From Floridanema aerugineum (lineage in GTDB: Bacteria; Cyanobacteriota; Cyanobacteriia; Cyanobacteriales; Aerosakkonemataceae), in contig NZ_JBHFNQ010000257.1 of assembly GCF_041929345.1 (NCBI RefSeq), positions 9,915 through 73,914 of the forward strand: DNA of 64,000 nucleotides, given 5' to 3'. Under the pieces are notes generated by a model. It was not told the DNA's origin, did no database searches, and saw only the letters and a program-made list of their open reading frames with translations. Numbering within the stretch: position 1 is the first letter of the stretch; the number at the start of each line of letters is the position of its first letter. A program made the position numbers and the translations under genes. Shown here piece after piece: positions 50,804 through 59,913 of the stretch.

Positions 50804-53092
50804 TTAAACGTGCTCATGGAAAGTCCGACTAATCACATCCAATTGTTGTTCGCGAGTCAACTTAATAAAGTTCACTGCATAACCAGAAACCCGAATTGTT
50901 AATTGGGGATATGCTTCTGGATGTTCCATCGCATCAAGCAAAGTTTCCCGATCGAAAACGTTAATATTAACGTGATGACCGCCATCGTGGAAGTAACCAT
51001 CTAACATTCCGACTAAGTTAATGGTTTTTGCTTCTGCGGTTTTTCCTAATGCTTGAGGTACGATCGAGAATGTGTAAGAAATCCCATCTTGGGCGTGTTC
51101 ATAAGGTAGTTTAGCAACGGAAGCTAATGAGGCGATCGCACCTTTTGTATCTCTTCCGTGCATGGGGTTTGCACCAGGGGCAAAAGGTTCGCCAGCTTTC
51201 CTTCCGTCGGGCGTATTTCCGGTCTTTTTGCCGTAAACTACATTAGAAGTAATGGTGAGAATTGATTGAGTTGGAACCGCATTTCGATAAGTTTTTTGTT
51301 TGCGGATTTTGTTCATGAAATTCTTCACCAAGTCTACCGCAATACTATCAACGCGATCGTCATTATTGCCGTATTTGGGATAGTCTCCTTCAACTTCGTA
51401 ATCTACTGCTAAACCTGTTTCGTTGCGAATTACTTTGACCTGACTATATTTAATAGCAGAAAAAGCATCGGCGACGACAGATAACCCAGCAATACCACAA
51501 GCCATTGTCCTCAAAATATCGCGATCGTGCAAGGCAAATTCTAACCTTTCGTAGCAATATTTATCGTGCATATAATGGATGACGTTCAAGGTATTGATGT
51601 AAGCTTTCGCTAACCAATCTGTCATCAAATCAAACTTCGCCATTACCTCGTTATAGTCTAAATATTCTGAGGTAATTGGTGCTAAAGCAGGGCCAACTTG
51701 ATCGCCAGCTTTTTCATCTTTTCCGCCATTAATTGCGTAAAGTAAGCATTTAGCTAAGTTAACTCGCGCCCCAAAGAATTGCATTTGTTTGCCAATTCTC
51801 ATCGCGGAAACACAGCAAGCAATACCGTAATCATCGCCGTAGTTTGGACGCATTAAATCGTCATTTTCGTATTGGATCGAACTCGTATCGATCGACACTT
51901 GAGCGCAGTATTTCTTAAAGTTTTCCGGCAAACGAAGCGACCATAAAACTGTTAAGTTTGGTTCCGGTGCAGGGCCTAAATTGTATAGTGTATGTAAGAA
52001 GCGGAAGCTATTTTTCGTAACTAAAGGACGACCATCTTCACTAACACCACCAATTACTTCTGTCACCCAAACTGGATCGCCAGAGAATAACTCATTATAA
52101 GCAGGGTCACGTAAGAAACGCACCATCCGTAATTTCATTACAAAATGGTCGATTAATTCTTGTGCTTCTACTTCGGTTAAAGTGCCTTTTTCTAAGTCGC
52201 GTTGAATATAAACATCCAGGAAAGTTGAAACTCTTCCTAATGACATCGCTGCGCCATTTTGTTCTTTAATTGCACCTAAATAAGCGAAGTATGTCCACTG
52301 TACCGCTTCTTTCGCATTTGCTGCGGGACGGCTAATATCAAAACCATAGTTAGCCGCCATTTCTTTGAGTTCTTTTAGCGATCGAATTTGTTCGCTAATC
52401 TCTTCCCGTAGTTGAATTACAGTTTCTACAATTGCATCAAATTCTAAAGAATTCAATTGTTCTTGTTTGTCGGTGATTAGGCGATCGACACCGTATAATG
52501 CTACTCGACGGTAATCACCAATAATCCGTCCCCGACCATAAGCATCGGGCAAACCTGTAATAATACCAGAGTGTCTGGCTAACCGCATTTCGCGAGTATA
52601 AGCATCAAAAACGCCGTCATTATGGGTTTTGCGATATTTGGTGAAAGTCTCCCAAGTACCTTCATCGAGTTGATATCCGTAAGCTTCCAAAGATTTTTTC
52701 ACAACTCGAATTCCACCAAAAGGCATGATAGCTCTTTTCAGCGGTTTATCAGTTTGGAAACCAATAATTTGTTCTAAATCTTTGTCGAGAAAACCAGGCG
52801 CATGGGCGGTAATACTGGTAGGAACTTTAGTATCAACATCTAAGATACCTTTTTCCCGTTCCTGCTTCATTAAATCGCAAACTTTCGCCCACAAATTTGT
52901 AGTGCGTTCAGTTGCATTAGCTAAAAAGGAAGCATCTCCAGTATAAACCGTGTAATTCTTTTGGATAAAATCTCTAACGTTTACTTCTTCAGTCCATTTA
53001 CCAGAAGTAAAACCTTGCCATTCTTCACGAATACCTTTGCTGTTTTGAGGATCTGTAAGTGAAATGTTTTCTTTGACTGGAATTGCAACCAT
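50804..53092 (-). CDS. pflB: Pyruvate formate-lyase (formate C-acetyltransferase)
   Basis: 762 residues, full length. The catalytic cysteine pair is YGIACCVSAMRIGKQMQF (about 420), and the glycyl-radical site is RVSGYAVNFIKL near the C-terminus. Converts pyruvate and CoA to acetyl-CoA and formate without oxygen. It is flanked by adhE upstream and pflA downstream on the same strand. This gives a route for dark anaerobic fermentation of glycogen to formate and ethanol. PFL is known from only some cyanobacteria, so its presence suggests a mat or benthic life with periods of anoxia. Confidence 0.97.
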   Translation of the reverse strand: MVAIPVKENISLTDPQNSKGIREEWQGFTSGKWTEEVNVRDFIQKNYTVYTGDASFLANATERTTNLWAKVCDLMKQEREKGILDVDTKVPTSITAHAPGFLDKDLEQIIGFQTDKPLKRAIMPFGGIRVVKKSLEAYGYQLDEGTWETFTKYRKTHNDGVFDAYTREMRLARHSGIITGLPDAYGRGRIIGDYRRVALYGVDRLITDKQEQLNSLEFDAIVETVIQLREEISEQIRSLKELKEMAANYGFDISRPAANAKEAVQWTYFAYLGAIKEQNGAAMSLGRVSTFLDVYIQRDLEKGTLTEVEAQELIDHFVMKLRMVRFLRDPAYNELFSGDPVWVTEVIGGVSEDGRPLVTKNSFRFLHTLYNLGPAPEPNLTVLWSLRLPENFKKYCAQVSIDTSSIQYENDDLMRPNYGDDYGIACCVSAMRIGKQMQFFGARVNLAKCLLYAINGGKDEKAGDQVGPALAPITSEYLDYNEVMAKFDLMTDWLAKAYINTLNVIHYMHDKYCYERLEFALHDRDILRTMACGIAGLSVVADAFSAIKYSQVKVIRNETGLAVDYEVEGDYPKYGNNDDRVDSIAVDLVKNFMNKIRKQKTYRNAVPTQSILTITSNVVYGKKTGNTPDGRKAGEPFAPGANPMHGRDTKGAIASLASVAKLPYEHAQDGISYTFSIVPQALGKTAEAKTINLVGMLDGYFHDGGHHVNINVFDRETLLDAMEHPEAYPQLTIRVSGYAVNFIKLTREQQLDVISRTFHEHV

Positions 53093-53482
53093 TCTAAAAT
53101 TCTGTCGCTAAGACAGGAGTCGAAACTTGTTTAATTGATCCGAAGAGTTAATTTTGAACCGCAGATGAACGCAGATAGTAGATATAACTTGACTGTGGGA
53201 TGGAGAGATTTTGATTTTTAACCACAGATGTCCACAGATAAACACAGATAAACACAGATGTAGATAAAGATTTTTTGTAGGGTAAATAGTATTTTATCTG
53301 CGTTTATACTCTCTCCTCTTTCTTCCTCTGTGTCCTCTGCGTCTCTGTGGTTCAATAAAAAAAAGATTCAAGCAAACAGATTGAGTATTATCGGGAAAGG
53401 GGATAGGGAAAAAACCCTTATTCTTCAGTTTTCCCAATCCCCAATCTTGTAGGACAGGCATCTTGCCTGTCATTTCCAATCC
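53093..53482. other. Intergenic region between adhE and pflB with short repeats
   Basis: 390 nt. It contains direct repeats of the form ACACAGATAA/CCACAGATG (about 53222-53262), a CTCTGCGTCTCTGTGGTTC tract related to those near 5165 and 50550, and a small palindrome ACAGGCATCTTGCCTGT (53453-53469). A 61-codon frame here is not credible. The pflB promoter must lie in it. Confidence 0.6.
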
Positions 53483-56164
53483 CTAAACCACAGGTTGCGG
53501 ATCAGCTTTCACATCTGCTAAACCGATCGCATGACCATTACCATTTCCGTTACTAGAAAACAGACTTTCATCAACCACTGGAGCACCTTCATAAGCATCT
53601 TCCAAAAGTTGCTTCAAATCAGTAATTAACGGATAACGAGGATTAGCACCTGTACATTGATCGTCAAATGCTTGATCTGCTAAATGTTCCACCTTGGCAT
53701 AGAACTCTTGAGGAGTTCCTGCGATCGCCTCTTTAATCGAGGTAGGAAGATCTAACTCACGTTTCAAACTTTCCACCGCTGCAATCAAACTATTAACTTT
53801 CTCTTCATCTGTTTCTCCCGGTAATCCTAAATAGCTAGCAATCCGGGCATAACGCCATTTCGCATTAGGATATTTGTATTGTGAGAAAGTAGCTTGTTTG
53901 AAAGGTGCATCAGTAGAATTGTACTTGATTACATGAGAAATCATCAAAGCATTAGCTAAACCGTGAGGAACATGGAATACTCCTCCCAATTGGTGCGCCA
54001 TTGAGTGACAAATTCCCAGGAAGCTGTTAGCAAATGCCATCCCTGCCATTGTTGCAGCGTAGTGTACTTTTTCCCGCGCTTTCGGATCGCTAGCACCATT
54101 TTTGTAAGCACTTGGCAGATACTTAAACAGTAAGCGAATTGCTTCTAAAGCTAAACTGTTGGTGTATTCCGAAGCTAACACAGAAACGAAGGCTTCTAAA
54201 GCGTGAGTTAACGCATCAATACCACCGTAAGCTGTTAGTCTCTTGGGCATATTTAACACCAATTCTGGGTCAACAATTGCCATTGTTGGTGTCAAAGCGT
54301 AATCTGCCAAAGGATACTTGATGTTGGTGCGGCGATCGGTAACAACTGCAAATGGTGTGACTTCTGAACCAGTTCCCGATGTGGTAGGAACAGAAATCAT
54401 AATTGCTTTATCGCCTAAAGGTGGCAGTTCATAAACCCGTTTGCGGATATCCATAAACCGCATTGCCAAACCTTCAAATTCGATTTCTGGATGTTCGTAC
54501 AACAACCACATAATTTTTGCAGCATCCATCGGGGAACCACCACCGATCGCAATAATTACATCAGGTTGGAAGGTATTCATCAGTGCTAAACCACGTTGCA
54601 CTGTTTCTAAAGAAGGATCGGGTTCGACATCATAAAAGACATCATATTTTAAGCCGATTTCATCCAATGTTTCTTCTAAAGAATTGGTAACTCCCAAGTC
54701 ATACAATGGTTTGTCAGTAACAATAAATGCGCGACGTTTTCCGGCTAATTCTCTAATTGCTACTGGCAATGCGCCATACTTAAAGTAGATTTTTGGTGGG
54801 ACGCGGAACCACAACATATTTTCCCGTCGTTCTGCTACAGTTTTGATGTTTAGCAGGTGTTTTGGTTCGACGTTTTCACTAATTGAGTTACCGCCCCAAG
54901 TTCCGCAACCTAATGTTAATGATGGATCGAGACGGAAGTTGTACAAGTCTCCGATCGCACCTTGCGAAGATGGTGTGTTAATCAAAACCCGGGCAGTTTG
55001 TACTTTGTCTTCAAACCATTTGATATGTTCAACATTGGAAGGTGAAGTATAAAGAACTGCGGTATGTCCTCTGCCTCCAAATAATACCAATTGTTCGGCT
55101 TTTTCTACCGCATCTTCATAGTCTTTGGCGCGATACATTGCCAAAATTGGCGAGAGTTTTTCAAAAGCGAAAGGTTCATCTGTACCGATTTTCTCAACTT
55201 CACCAATGATGACTCTGGTATCTTCGGGAAGATTAACTCCGGCTAATTCTGCTAATTTGCTAACAGGTTGTCCGACAATATCCGCGTTTAATCTTCCGTT
55301 GACGATGATTAATTTGGCAAATTTTTCCCGTTCTTCTGGAGTTAGGAAATATGCACCGCGATCGATAAATTCTGATCTGACTTCTTCATAAACATCATCG
55401 ACGACAATCACTGATTGTTCGCTGGCACAAATCATGCCATTATCGAAAGTTTTACTCAGAATAATCGAGGAAACTGCCATTTTTAAGTGAGCAGAAGAAT
55501 CGATTAATGCTGGAGTATTTCCGGCACCAACTCCTAAAGATGGGTGTCCTGAAGAGTAAGCCGCCCGTACCATTCCAGGGCCACCTGTAGCTAAAATCAA
55601 GTTAATGTCAGGATGCTGCATTAACGCTTGCGAAAGTGGCACGGTAGGTTCATCAATCCAACCGATAATATCATCTGGTGCTCCCGCTGCAACGGCTGCA
55701 TCAAGAACGATTCTTGCTGCTTCGATCGTGCAATCTTTCGCCCGGGGGTGAGGAGAAAAGATAATCGCGTTGCGGGTTTTCAGCGCAATTAAAGCTTTGA
55801 AAATTGCGGTAGAAGTCGGGTTGGTTGTGGGAACAATACCTGCCAAAATCCCTACTGGTTCGGCAATTTTTTGAATCCCAAATGCTTTGTCTTCTTCAAT
55901 TACGCCGCAGGTTTTGTCACCTTTGTATTTGTTGTAGATAATTTCGGATGCAAAGTGATTTTTGATCACTTTATCTTCAACTACACCCATTCCCGTTTCG
56001 GCTACTGTCATTTTTGCCAGGGGGATACGTGCGGTATTAGCTGCTAGTGCGGCTTTCTTAAATATGGTGTCAACTTGTTCTTGAGTGTAAGTCGCGTATT
56101 TTCTTTGCGCGGCTTTGACTCGTTGGATAAGTTGCTCTAGTTCTTCATTATTTGTGACTTTCAT
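53483..56164 (-). CDS. adhE: Bifunctional aldehyde/alcohol dehydrogenase AdhE
   Basis: 893 residues. An N-terminal CoA-acylating aldehyde dehydrogenase (about 1-440; catalytic Cys in DNGMICASEQS, GVGAGNTPALID) is fused to an iron-dependent alcohol dehydrogenase (about 455-860; IAIGGGSPMDAAK, PTTSGTGSEVTPFA, metal ligands in GICHSMAHQLGG and VPHGLANA). It reduces acetyl-CoA to ethanol with two NADH; AdhE forms long filaments (spirosomes) in other bacteria. GAGG lies 5 nt before the ATG at 56164; an in-frame start 13 codons earlier has no such site. It is followed by pflB and pflA. Confidence 0.97.
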   Translation of the reverse strand: MKVTNNEELEQLIQRVKAAQRKYATYTQEQVDTIFKKAALAANTARIPLAKMTVAETGMGVVEDKVIKNHFASEIIYNKYKGDKTCGVIEEDKAFGIQKIAEPVGILAGIVPTTNPTSTAIFKALIALKTRNAIIFSPHPRAKDCTIEAARIVLDAAVAAGAPDDIIGWIDEPTVPLSQALMQHPDINLILATGGPGMVRAAYSSGHPSLGVGAGNTPALIDSSAHLKMAVSSIILSKTFDNGMICASEQSVIVVDDVYEEVRSEFIDRGAYFLTPEEREKFAKLIIVNGRLNADIVGQPVSKLAELAGVNLPEDTRVIIGEVEKIGTDEPFAFEKLSPILAMYRAKDYEDAVEKAEQLVLFGGRGHTAVLYTSPSNVEHIKWFEDKVQTARVLINTPSSQGAIGDLYNFRLDPSLTLGCGTWGGNSISENVEPKHLLNIKTVAERRENMLWFRVPPKIYFKYGALPVAIRELAGKRRAFIVTDKPLYDLGVTNSLEETLDEIGLKYDVFYDVEPDPSLETVQRGLALMNTFQPDVIIAIGGGSPMDAAKIMWLLYEHPEIEFEGLAMRFMDIRKRVYELPPLGDKAIMISVPTTSGTGSEVTPFAVVTDRRTNIKYPLADYALTPTMAIVDPELVLNMPKRLTAYGGIDALTHALEAFVSVLASEYTNSLALEAIRLLFKYLPSAYKNGASDPKAREKVHYAATMAGMAFANSFLGICHSMAHQLGGVFHVPHGLANALMISHVIKYNSTDAPFKQATFSQYKYPNAKWRYARIASYLGLPGETDEEKVNSLIAAVESLKRELDLPTSIKEAIAGTPQEFYAKVEHLADQAFDDQCTGANPRYPLITDLKQLLEDAYEGAPVVDESLFSSNGNGNGHAIGLADVKADPQPVV

Positions 56165-57225
56165 GGCTACCTCTGGGCAATGTCTCAAATCTAATTGATT
56201 CAATCTTGAGAGTTTTGTATTGCAGAAAACCTTTGAGATTAGAAAATACTAAGTAGTCAGTTTTTAGTATTACTGTTTTTGCTTGATTCCGGTATATACC
56301 TAATTGAAAGATTTCCTTAAAATTTAGCTGGTGTCTTTTGTAGTGCCTGATGCAATCTCTTTAGTTGATACCTGTATGATATGTTTCATGCTGTTTTCAG
56401 AACTTCCTCTGATTGGTTCACCCAAGAGGATGAAGCTAAAGTAAATTTTCTGGAAACTAAACTGAATCAAACTACTATGGACAATTCCTTCTTACTTGGC
56501 GGAAACGAAGATACTTTACTTTATCTTCCAACCTCAAGAACACAGCTAATTTTTCTGATTTCTTAAGAATTTCAACTACCTACTTGAATGAAGGGTAAAG
56601 CTTTTAGTTTTTCACATCTCCAATGCAGTAATTCTACTAATATTCGGCTCTGAATTTGGCTAGTTGCAGTTGAACTTTTATTCATCGTTAAACCTTTTGC
56701 AACCTTTACTGCTTCTTGATTTATTCTAGCAGATTTCATTTTTTTCAGGGCAACCACTGCGAGCAATAAGAGATACTTATGGTAAGTTAATTGCTGGTTG
56801 ATTGTACTTGGTTAGTTGCTTTTTTTTGTGCAAAGCAAGTTGAACTTTTTCAGTTGAGTTTGGGGAAATATCTTGGAAAACTATAAATCATTTCCTTTCT
56901 ATTTAACTCACTGCATTCATTCTATCTCTCTTGATTTAAACTTGCTGCCAAGCCTATTCCCTAAGAATGAGTCTTCAATATTACAAAAATGCAGAATTTA
57001 AATGGGAAAATTACTGAACTGTTAATGTGCAACTGACTACACATAATCAATTTTTTTACTCTTCTCCTCTTAGTGTCCCCTGGTAAGGGGTTCCTTTATG
57101 TGCTGAGTGCCTTTGTTAGGTAATTCTCAACAGTATTTCAGTTTTGTTTTACACCTTAAATACACCCAGATAGCGGAAGGGTGCCAGAATTGAGACGAGC
57201 GCACCAAGTTAACATAACGTAATAT
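56165..57225. other. 1.06-kb intergenic region upstream of adhE
   Basis: The longest gene-free stretch. Frames at 56381-56566 (+) and 56572-56766 (-) lack good starts, ribosome sites and family resemblance. The minus one (QEAVKVAKGLTMNKSS) is helical and slightly more protein-like. A short stem CCCCTGGTAAGGGG is near 57078. Its length suggests a long regulatory leader or promoter region for adhE, or a lost gene. No FNR or NtcA site could be assigned with confidence. Confidence 0.5.
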
Positions 57226-57264
57226 ATGCCTAAAATAAAAAAAGGTGTTATCGGAAAAGTTACT

Positions 57265-58053
57265 ATGTATCTGACCTGGCTGGACAGTAATTCTTGGTTA
57301 ATTGAAATAGGTAGTAAGAAAATTTTAGTTGACCCTTGGTTGGTGGGATCGTTAGTATTTGGTAATCAGGAATGGTTGTTTAAAGGTTCGCGGAAAAGCG
57401 ATCGCCAAATTCCCGAACACATTGACTTAATTCTACTCTCTCAAGGCTTGGAAGACCACGCACACCCAGCAACTCTGAAACAACTCAACCGTAACATTCC
57501 TGTTATCGGTTCTAAGAGCGCCGCTAAGGTAGTGCAAGAGTTGGGTTATCAGCAAGTAAAAGCCCTAACTCACGGAGAAACTTTTAACTTAAATAATAGC
57601 GTAGAAATTAAAGCGGTTCCAGGCTCTCCCATTGGCCCAACTACTTTAGAGAATGGCTACTTATTGAAGGAGTTAGAAAGCGGTTTTACTGTATATTATG
57701 AGCCTCACGGTACTCATTCTCCAACTTTAAAAGAAGTTGCGCCAATTGATGTGGTAATTACCCCAATAATCGACCTAGCTTTACCTTTAGTTGGCTCAAT
57801 TATTAAAGGAACAAAAAGTGCTTTAGAAGTTGCCCAAATGGTTAAACCACAAGTAATGTTACCCACAGCGGCAGGCGGTGATATCGAATTTGATGGTTTA
57901 CTGCTAAAATTCTTAAAAGCTGTGGGAACTACAGAAGAGTTTCGGGCTAAGTTGGCAGAAAATAATTTGGCAACTAAGGTTTTGGAACCTAAACCTGGCG
58001 ATCGCATTGAATTGCCTTTAGAACGTCGAGTTGCTAATAGTTTTTCAGCTTAA
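57265..58053 (+). CDS. Metallo-beta-lactamase-fold protein, degenerate metal site
   Basis: 262 residues. The start MYLTWLDSNSWLIE matches the MBL fold strand pair with the GSKKILVDPWLVG segment. The canonical HxHxDH motif reads SQGLEDHAH (about 72-80): the first two His are Ser and Gly, the Asp-His pair remains. Later YYEPHGTHS and the C-terminal region fit a lactamase-B_3 group common in cyanobacteria. Hydrolase activity with one metal ion is possible but unproven. GGAAAAG lies 5 nt before ATG 57265; an earlier ATG at 57226 lacks a ribosome site. Confidence 0.82.
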   Translation: MYLTWLDSNSWLIEIGSKKILVDPWLVGSLVFGNQEWLFKGSRKSDRQIPEHIDLILLSQGLEDHAHPATLKQLNRNIPVIGSKSAAKVVQELGYQQVKALTHGETFNLNNSVEIKAVPGSPIGPTTLENGYLLKELESGFTVYYEPHGTHSPTLKEVAPIDVVITPIIDLALPLVGSIIKGTKSALEVAQMVKPQVMLPTAAGGDIEFDGLLLKFLKAVGTTEEFRAKLAENNLATKVLEPKPGDRIELPLERRVANSFSA

Positions 58054-58060
58054 TTCAAGC

Positions 58061-58097
58061 CAGATCCCCGACAACTTCTGCTTTCGTCGGGGATCTG
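58061..58097 (+). terminator. Terminator-like hairpin AGATCCCCGAC
   Basis: Perfect 12-bp arms CAGATCCCCGAC / GTCGGGGATCTG with a 13-nt loop, 8 nt after the stop of the MBL-fold gene. Shares its core with 4008-4050. Confidence 0.75.
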
Positions 58098-58132
58098 TGT
58101 ACCTCACAACGTAGATAAGGATAAGATTGCTG

Positions 58133-58957
58133 ATGAATATTGCTATCATTGGTTGTGGTTATGTTGGTTATAATGTTGCCCGTCTTTGGCAAAAAGATTT
58201 GGGTTTTTCTGTGACTACAACTACAACTAATCCTGAACGAGTTAACGAATTAGAAGCAGTTTCTCAAAAGGTTTTTGTAGTTCGCGGAAATGACTCGGAA
58301 GGTTTGAAAAAAGTCCTCCAAAATCAAGAAGTTATCTTGTTGAGTGTGGGCGCAAAAAAAGCAAATACTTATGAAGAAACTTATTTACATACTGCCAAAA
58401 CTCTAGTTCCGCTTTTCCAAGCAAATTCTAGCATCAAGCATCTTATTTATACTGGAACTTACTCGGTTTACGGCGATAAAAATGGCGAATGGGTAGAGGA
58501 ATCAACGCCGCTTTCACCTACTACCACAAATGGGCAAATTTTAGCGGAAACTGAACAAATTTTACTTTCAGCATCTAGCGATCGTCTCAAGGTTTGTATT
58601 CTCAGATTAGGCGGAATTTTTGGCCCAAATAGAGAACTACTAAAAATATTTGGTAGGGCTGCTGGTACAACTCGTCCGGGGGATGGGGAAGATACTACAA
58701 ATTGGATTCATTTAGATGATATTGTGGGTGCGATCGAATTTGCCAGAAAGCATCAATTAGCAGGTGTTTACAACTTAGTAAATGATGCTTATTTGCCTAG
58801 CCGAGAATTGCTCGATCGCCTATTTGAAACCCACAATTTACCCAAAGTTTCTTGGGATGCTTCCCAAAAGAGTAACCGCCCTTACAATGCTAAGGTATCT
58901 AATCAAAAAATCAAACAAGCAGGTTATCAATTGATTCATCCACAGATGAGTTTTTGA
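58133..58957 (+). CDS. NAD(P)-dependent epimerase/dehydratase-like protein
   Basis: 274 residues. Rossmann motif MNIAIIGCGYVGYNVARLW (GxGxxG), then LIYTGTYSVYGDKNGEWV, the YxxxK region replaced by a variable NGQILAETEQIL (the Tyr/Lys pair of extended SDRs is not evident), and substrate segment CILRLGGIFGPNRELL and NWIHLDDIVGAI. This matches the YeeZ-like atypical SDR group. Substrate unknown. The ATG at 58133 begins the Rossmann strand; TTG at 58127 (6 nt after AAGG) is an alternative start adding two residues. Confidence 0.85.
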   Translation: MNIAIIGCGYVGYNVARLWQKDLGFSVTTTTTNPERVNELEAVSQKVFVVRGNDSEGLKKVLQNQEVILLSVGAKKANTYEETYLHTAKTLVPLFQANSSIKHLIYTGTYSVYGDKNGEWVEESTPLSPTTTNGQILAETEQILLSASSDRLKVCILRLGGIFGPNRELLKIFGRAAGTTRPGDGEDTTNWIHLDDIVGAIEFARKHQLAGVYNLVNDAYLPSRELLDRLFETHNLPKVSWDASQKSNRPYNAKVSNQKIKQAGYQLIHPQMSF

Positions 58958-59000
58958 TTCAAAGGAAACAGGGGGTAAGAGGGCGAGTTTTGCTTTAATT

Positions 59001-59285
59001 TTAGATCTTGCACCAGTCCCAAAATCCGCCTGCGAATCAATTCGCAGGCTAATAGCGAAAGTCCTCTAAAGAGGACTAAATATAATACCAATTCTCTGTA
59101 AAATTGAGCTTAATCATTGCCCCTCCCTGTAGACGGGGAGGGGTTTGGGGTGGGGTTAATTAAGCGCATCTTCATAGAGAATTGGTATTAGTATTTAAAC
59201 ACTTTCAGTCCATTAAAATGGACTTGAGCTATTAGCCTGCGAATTGATTCGCAGGCGGGCTAAGACTACAGGTGCAAAATCTCAG
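59001..59285. repeat. Dispersed palindromic element, family B, copy 3 (with nested insertion)
   Basis: Complete copy with inverted ends TTAGATCTTGCACC and GGTGCAAAATCTCAG, internal palindromes CCTGCGAATCAATTCGCAGG, GTCCTCTAAAGAGGAC, GTCCATTAAAATGGAC and CCTGCGAATTGATTCGCAGG, interrupted by the 108-bp element at 59083-59190. Confidence 0.88.
59083..59190. mobile_element. 108-bp nested MITE-like element
   Basis: Perfect 15-bp terminal inverted repeats TAATACCAATTCTCT / AGAGAATTGGTATTA, containing the palindrome CCCCTCC...GGAGGGG. Compared with copy 2 of family B it interrupts the sequence just after GGACTAAATA. The ends begin and finish with TA, which fits a TA target as used by IS630/Tc1-mariner-type elements. 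No coding capacity. Confidence 0.75.
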
Positions 59286-59363
59286 TTAATTCTTATGCTG
59301 GGATTACAGTATTATCTGCTAAACTCACCCCTACAATTCACAATTTTCCCAGTCCCCAGTCCC

Positions 59364-59801
59364 TCATTCCCCAATAATTTGCAAAAAAACTGTCCTTTTC
59401 CTCGGCCCATCTAAATCAAAAAATAGCACAGATTGCCAAGTACCTAAAGCTAATTTCCCTTCAACAATTGGTACTACTTCACTAGTACTTAAAGTCATCG
59501 ACATTAAGTGAGAATGGGCGTTCATTGGTTCATCTTCTGGTACAACTCTCAAATGTAAATCATTATGCAAATATTTGTCTGTTTCTGGGGCTAATTTTCG
59601 TAAATATACTTTCACATCTTCCAACAATCTTTCTTCGTTCTCATTGATAGCTAAAGCTGTGGTTGTGTGTCGAGAAAAAACTAAAACTTGACCGTTTTTT
59701 ATCCCTGTATGTTGCAGGAATTCATCAATTAGGGGTGTAATATTAAAAATGCTGATTCCTTCGCTAGTTTCTACTTCAATTATTTTATGGATAATCGGCA
59801 T
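59364..59801 (-). CDS. yjbQ: YjbQ family protein (UPF0047)
   Basis: 145 residues, a full-length UPF0047 domain: GQVLVFSRHTTTALAINENE (about 38-57), the His-rich DKYLHNDLHLRVV, MNAHSHLMSMTL and LALGTWQSVLFFDLDGPRKR. Family members form trimers with a metal-like His cluster and show weak thiamine-phosphate synthase activity in E. coli; the true role is unsettled. No thiamine genes adjoin it. Confidence 0.95.
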   Translation of the reverse strand: MPIIHKIIEVETSEGISIFNITPLIDEFLQHTGIKNGQVLVFSRHTTTALAINENEERLLEDVKVYLRKLAPETDKYLHNDLHLRVVPEDEPMNAHSHLMSMTLSTSEVVPIVEGKLALGTWQSVLFFDLDGPRKRTVFLQIIGE

Positions 59802-59913
59802 AAAAGTGTTTTGTCACCATGACTACATTGTTATTATGGCAGTGCTTGGTAACAGAAATGAATAATCAAAGGAAATTCTTGTAAAATGAATAGGAAGCGA
59901 TCGCACAACGAAA

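Noticed and set aside
53294..53479. 61-codon minus-strand frame between adhE and pflB
   Set aside because: Made of dispersed repeats (tract near 53307-53352 and a small palindrome) and unlike any protein.
56381..56766. Two short frames in the adhE upstream region (56381-56566 plus, 56572-56766 minus)
   Set aside because: Weak or TTG starts, no Shine-Dalgarno, no recognised family. The minus-strand one is the only one with protein-like composition and could be reconsidered if conserved.
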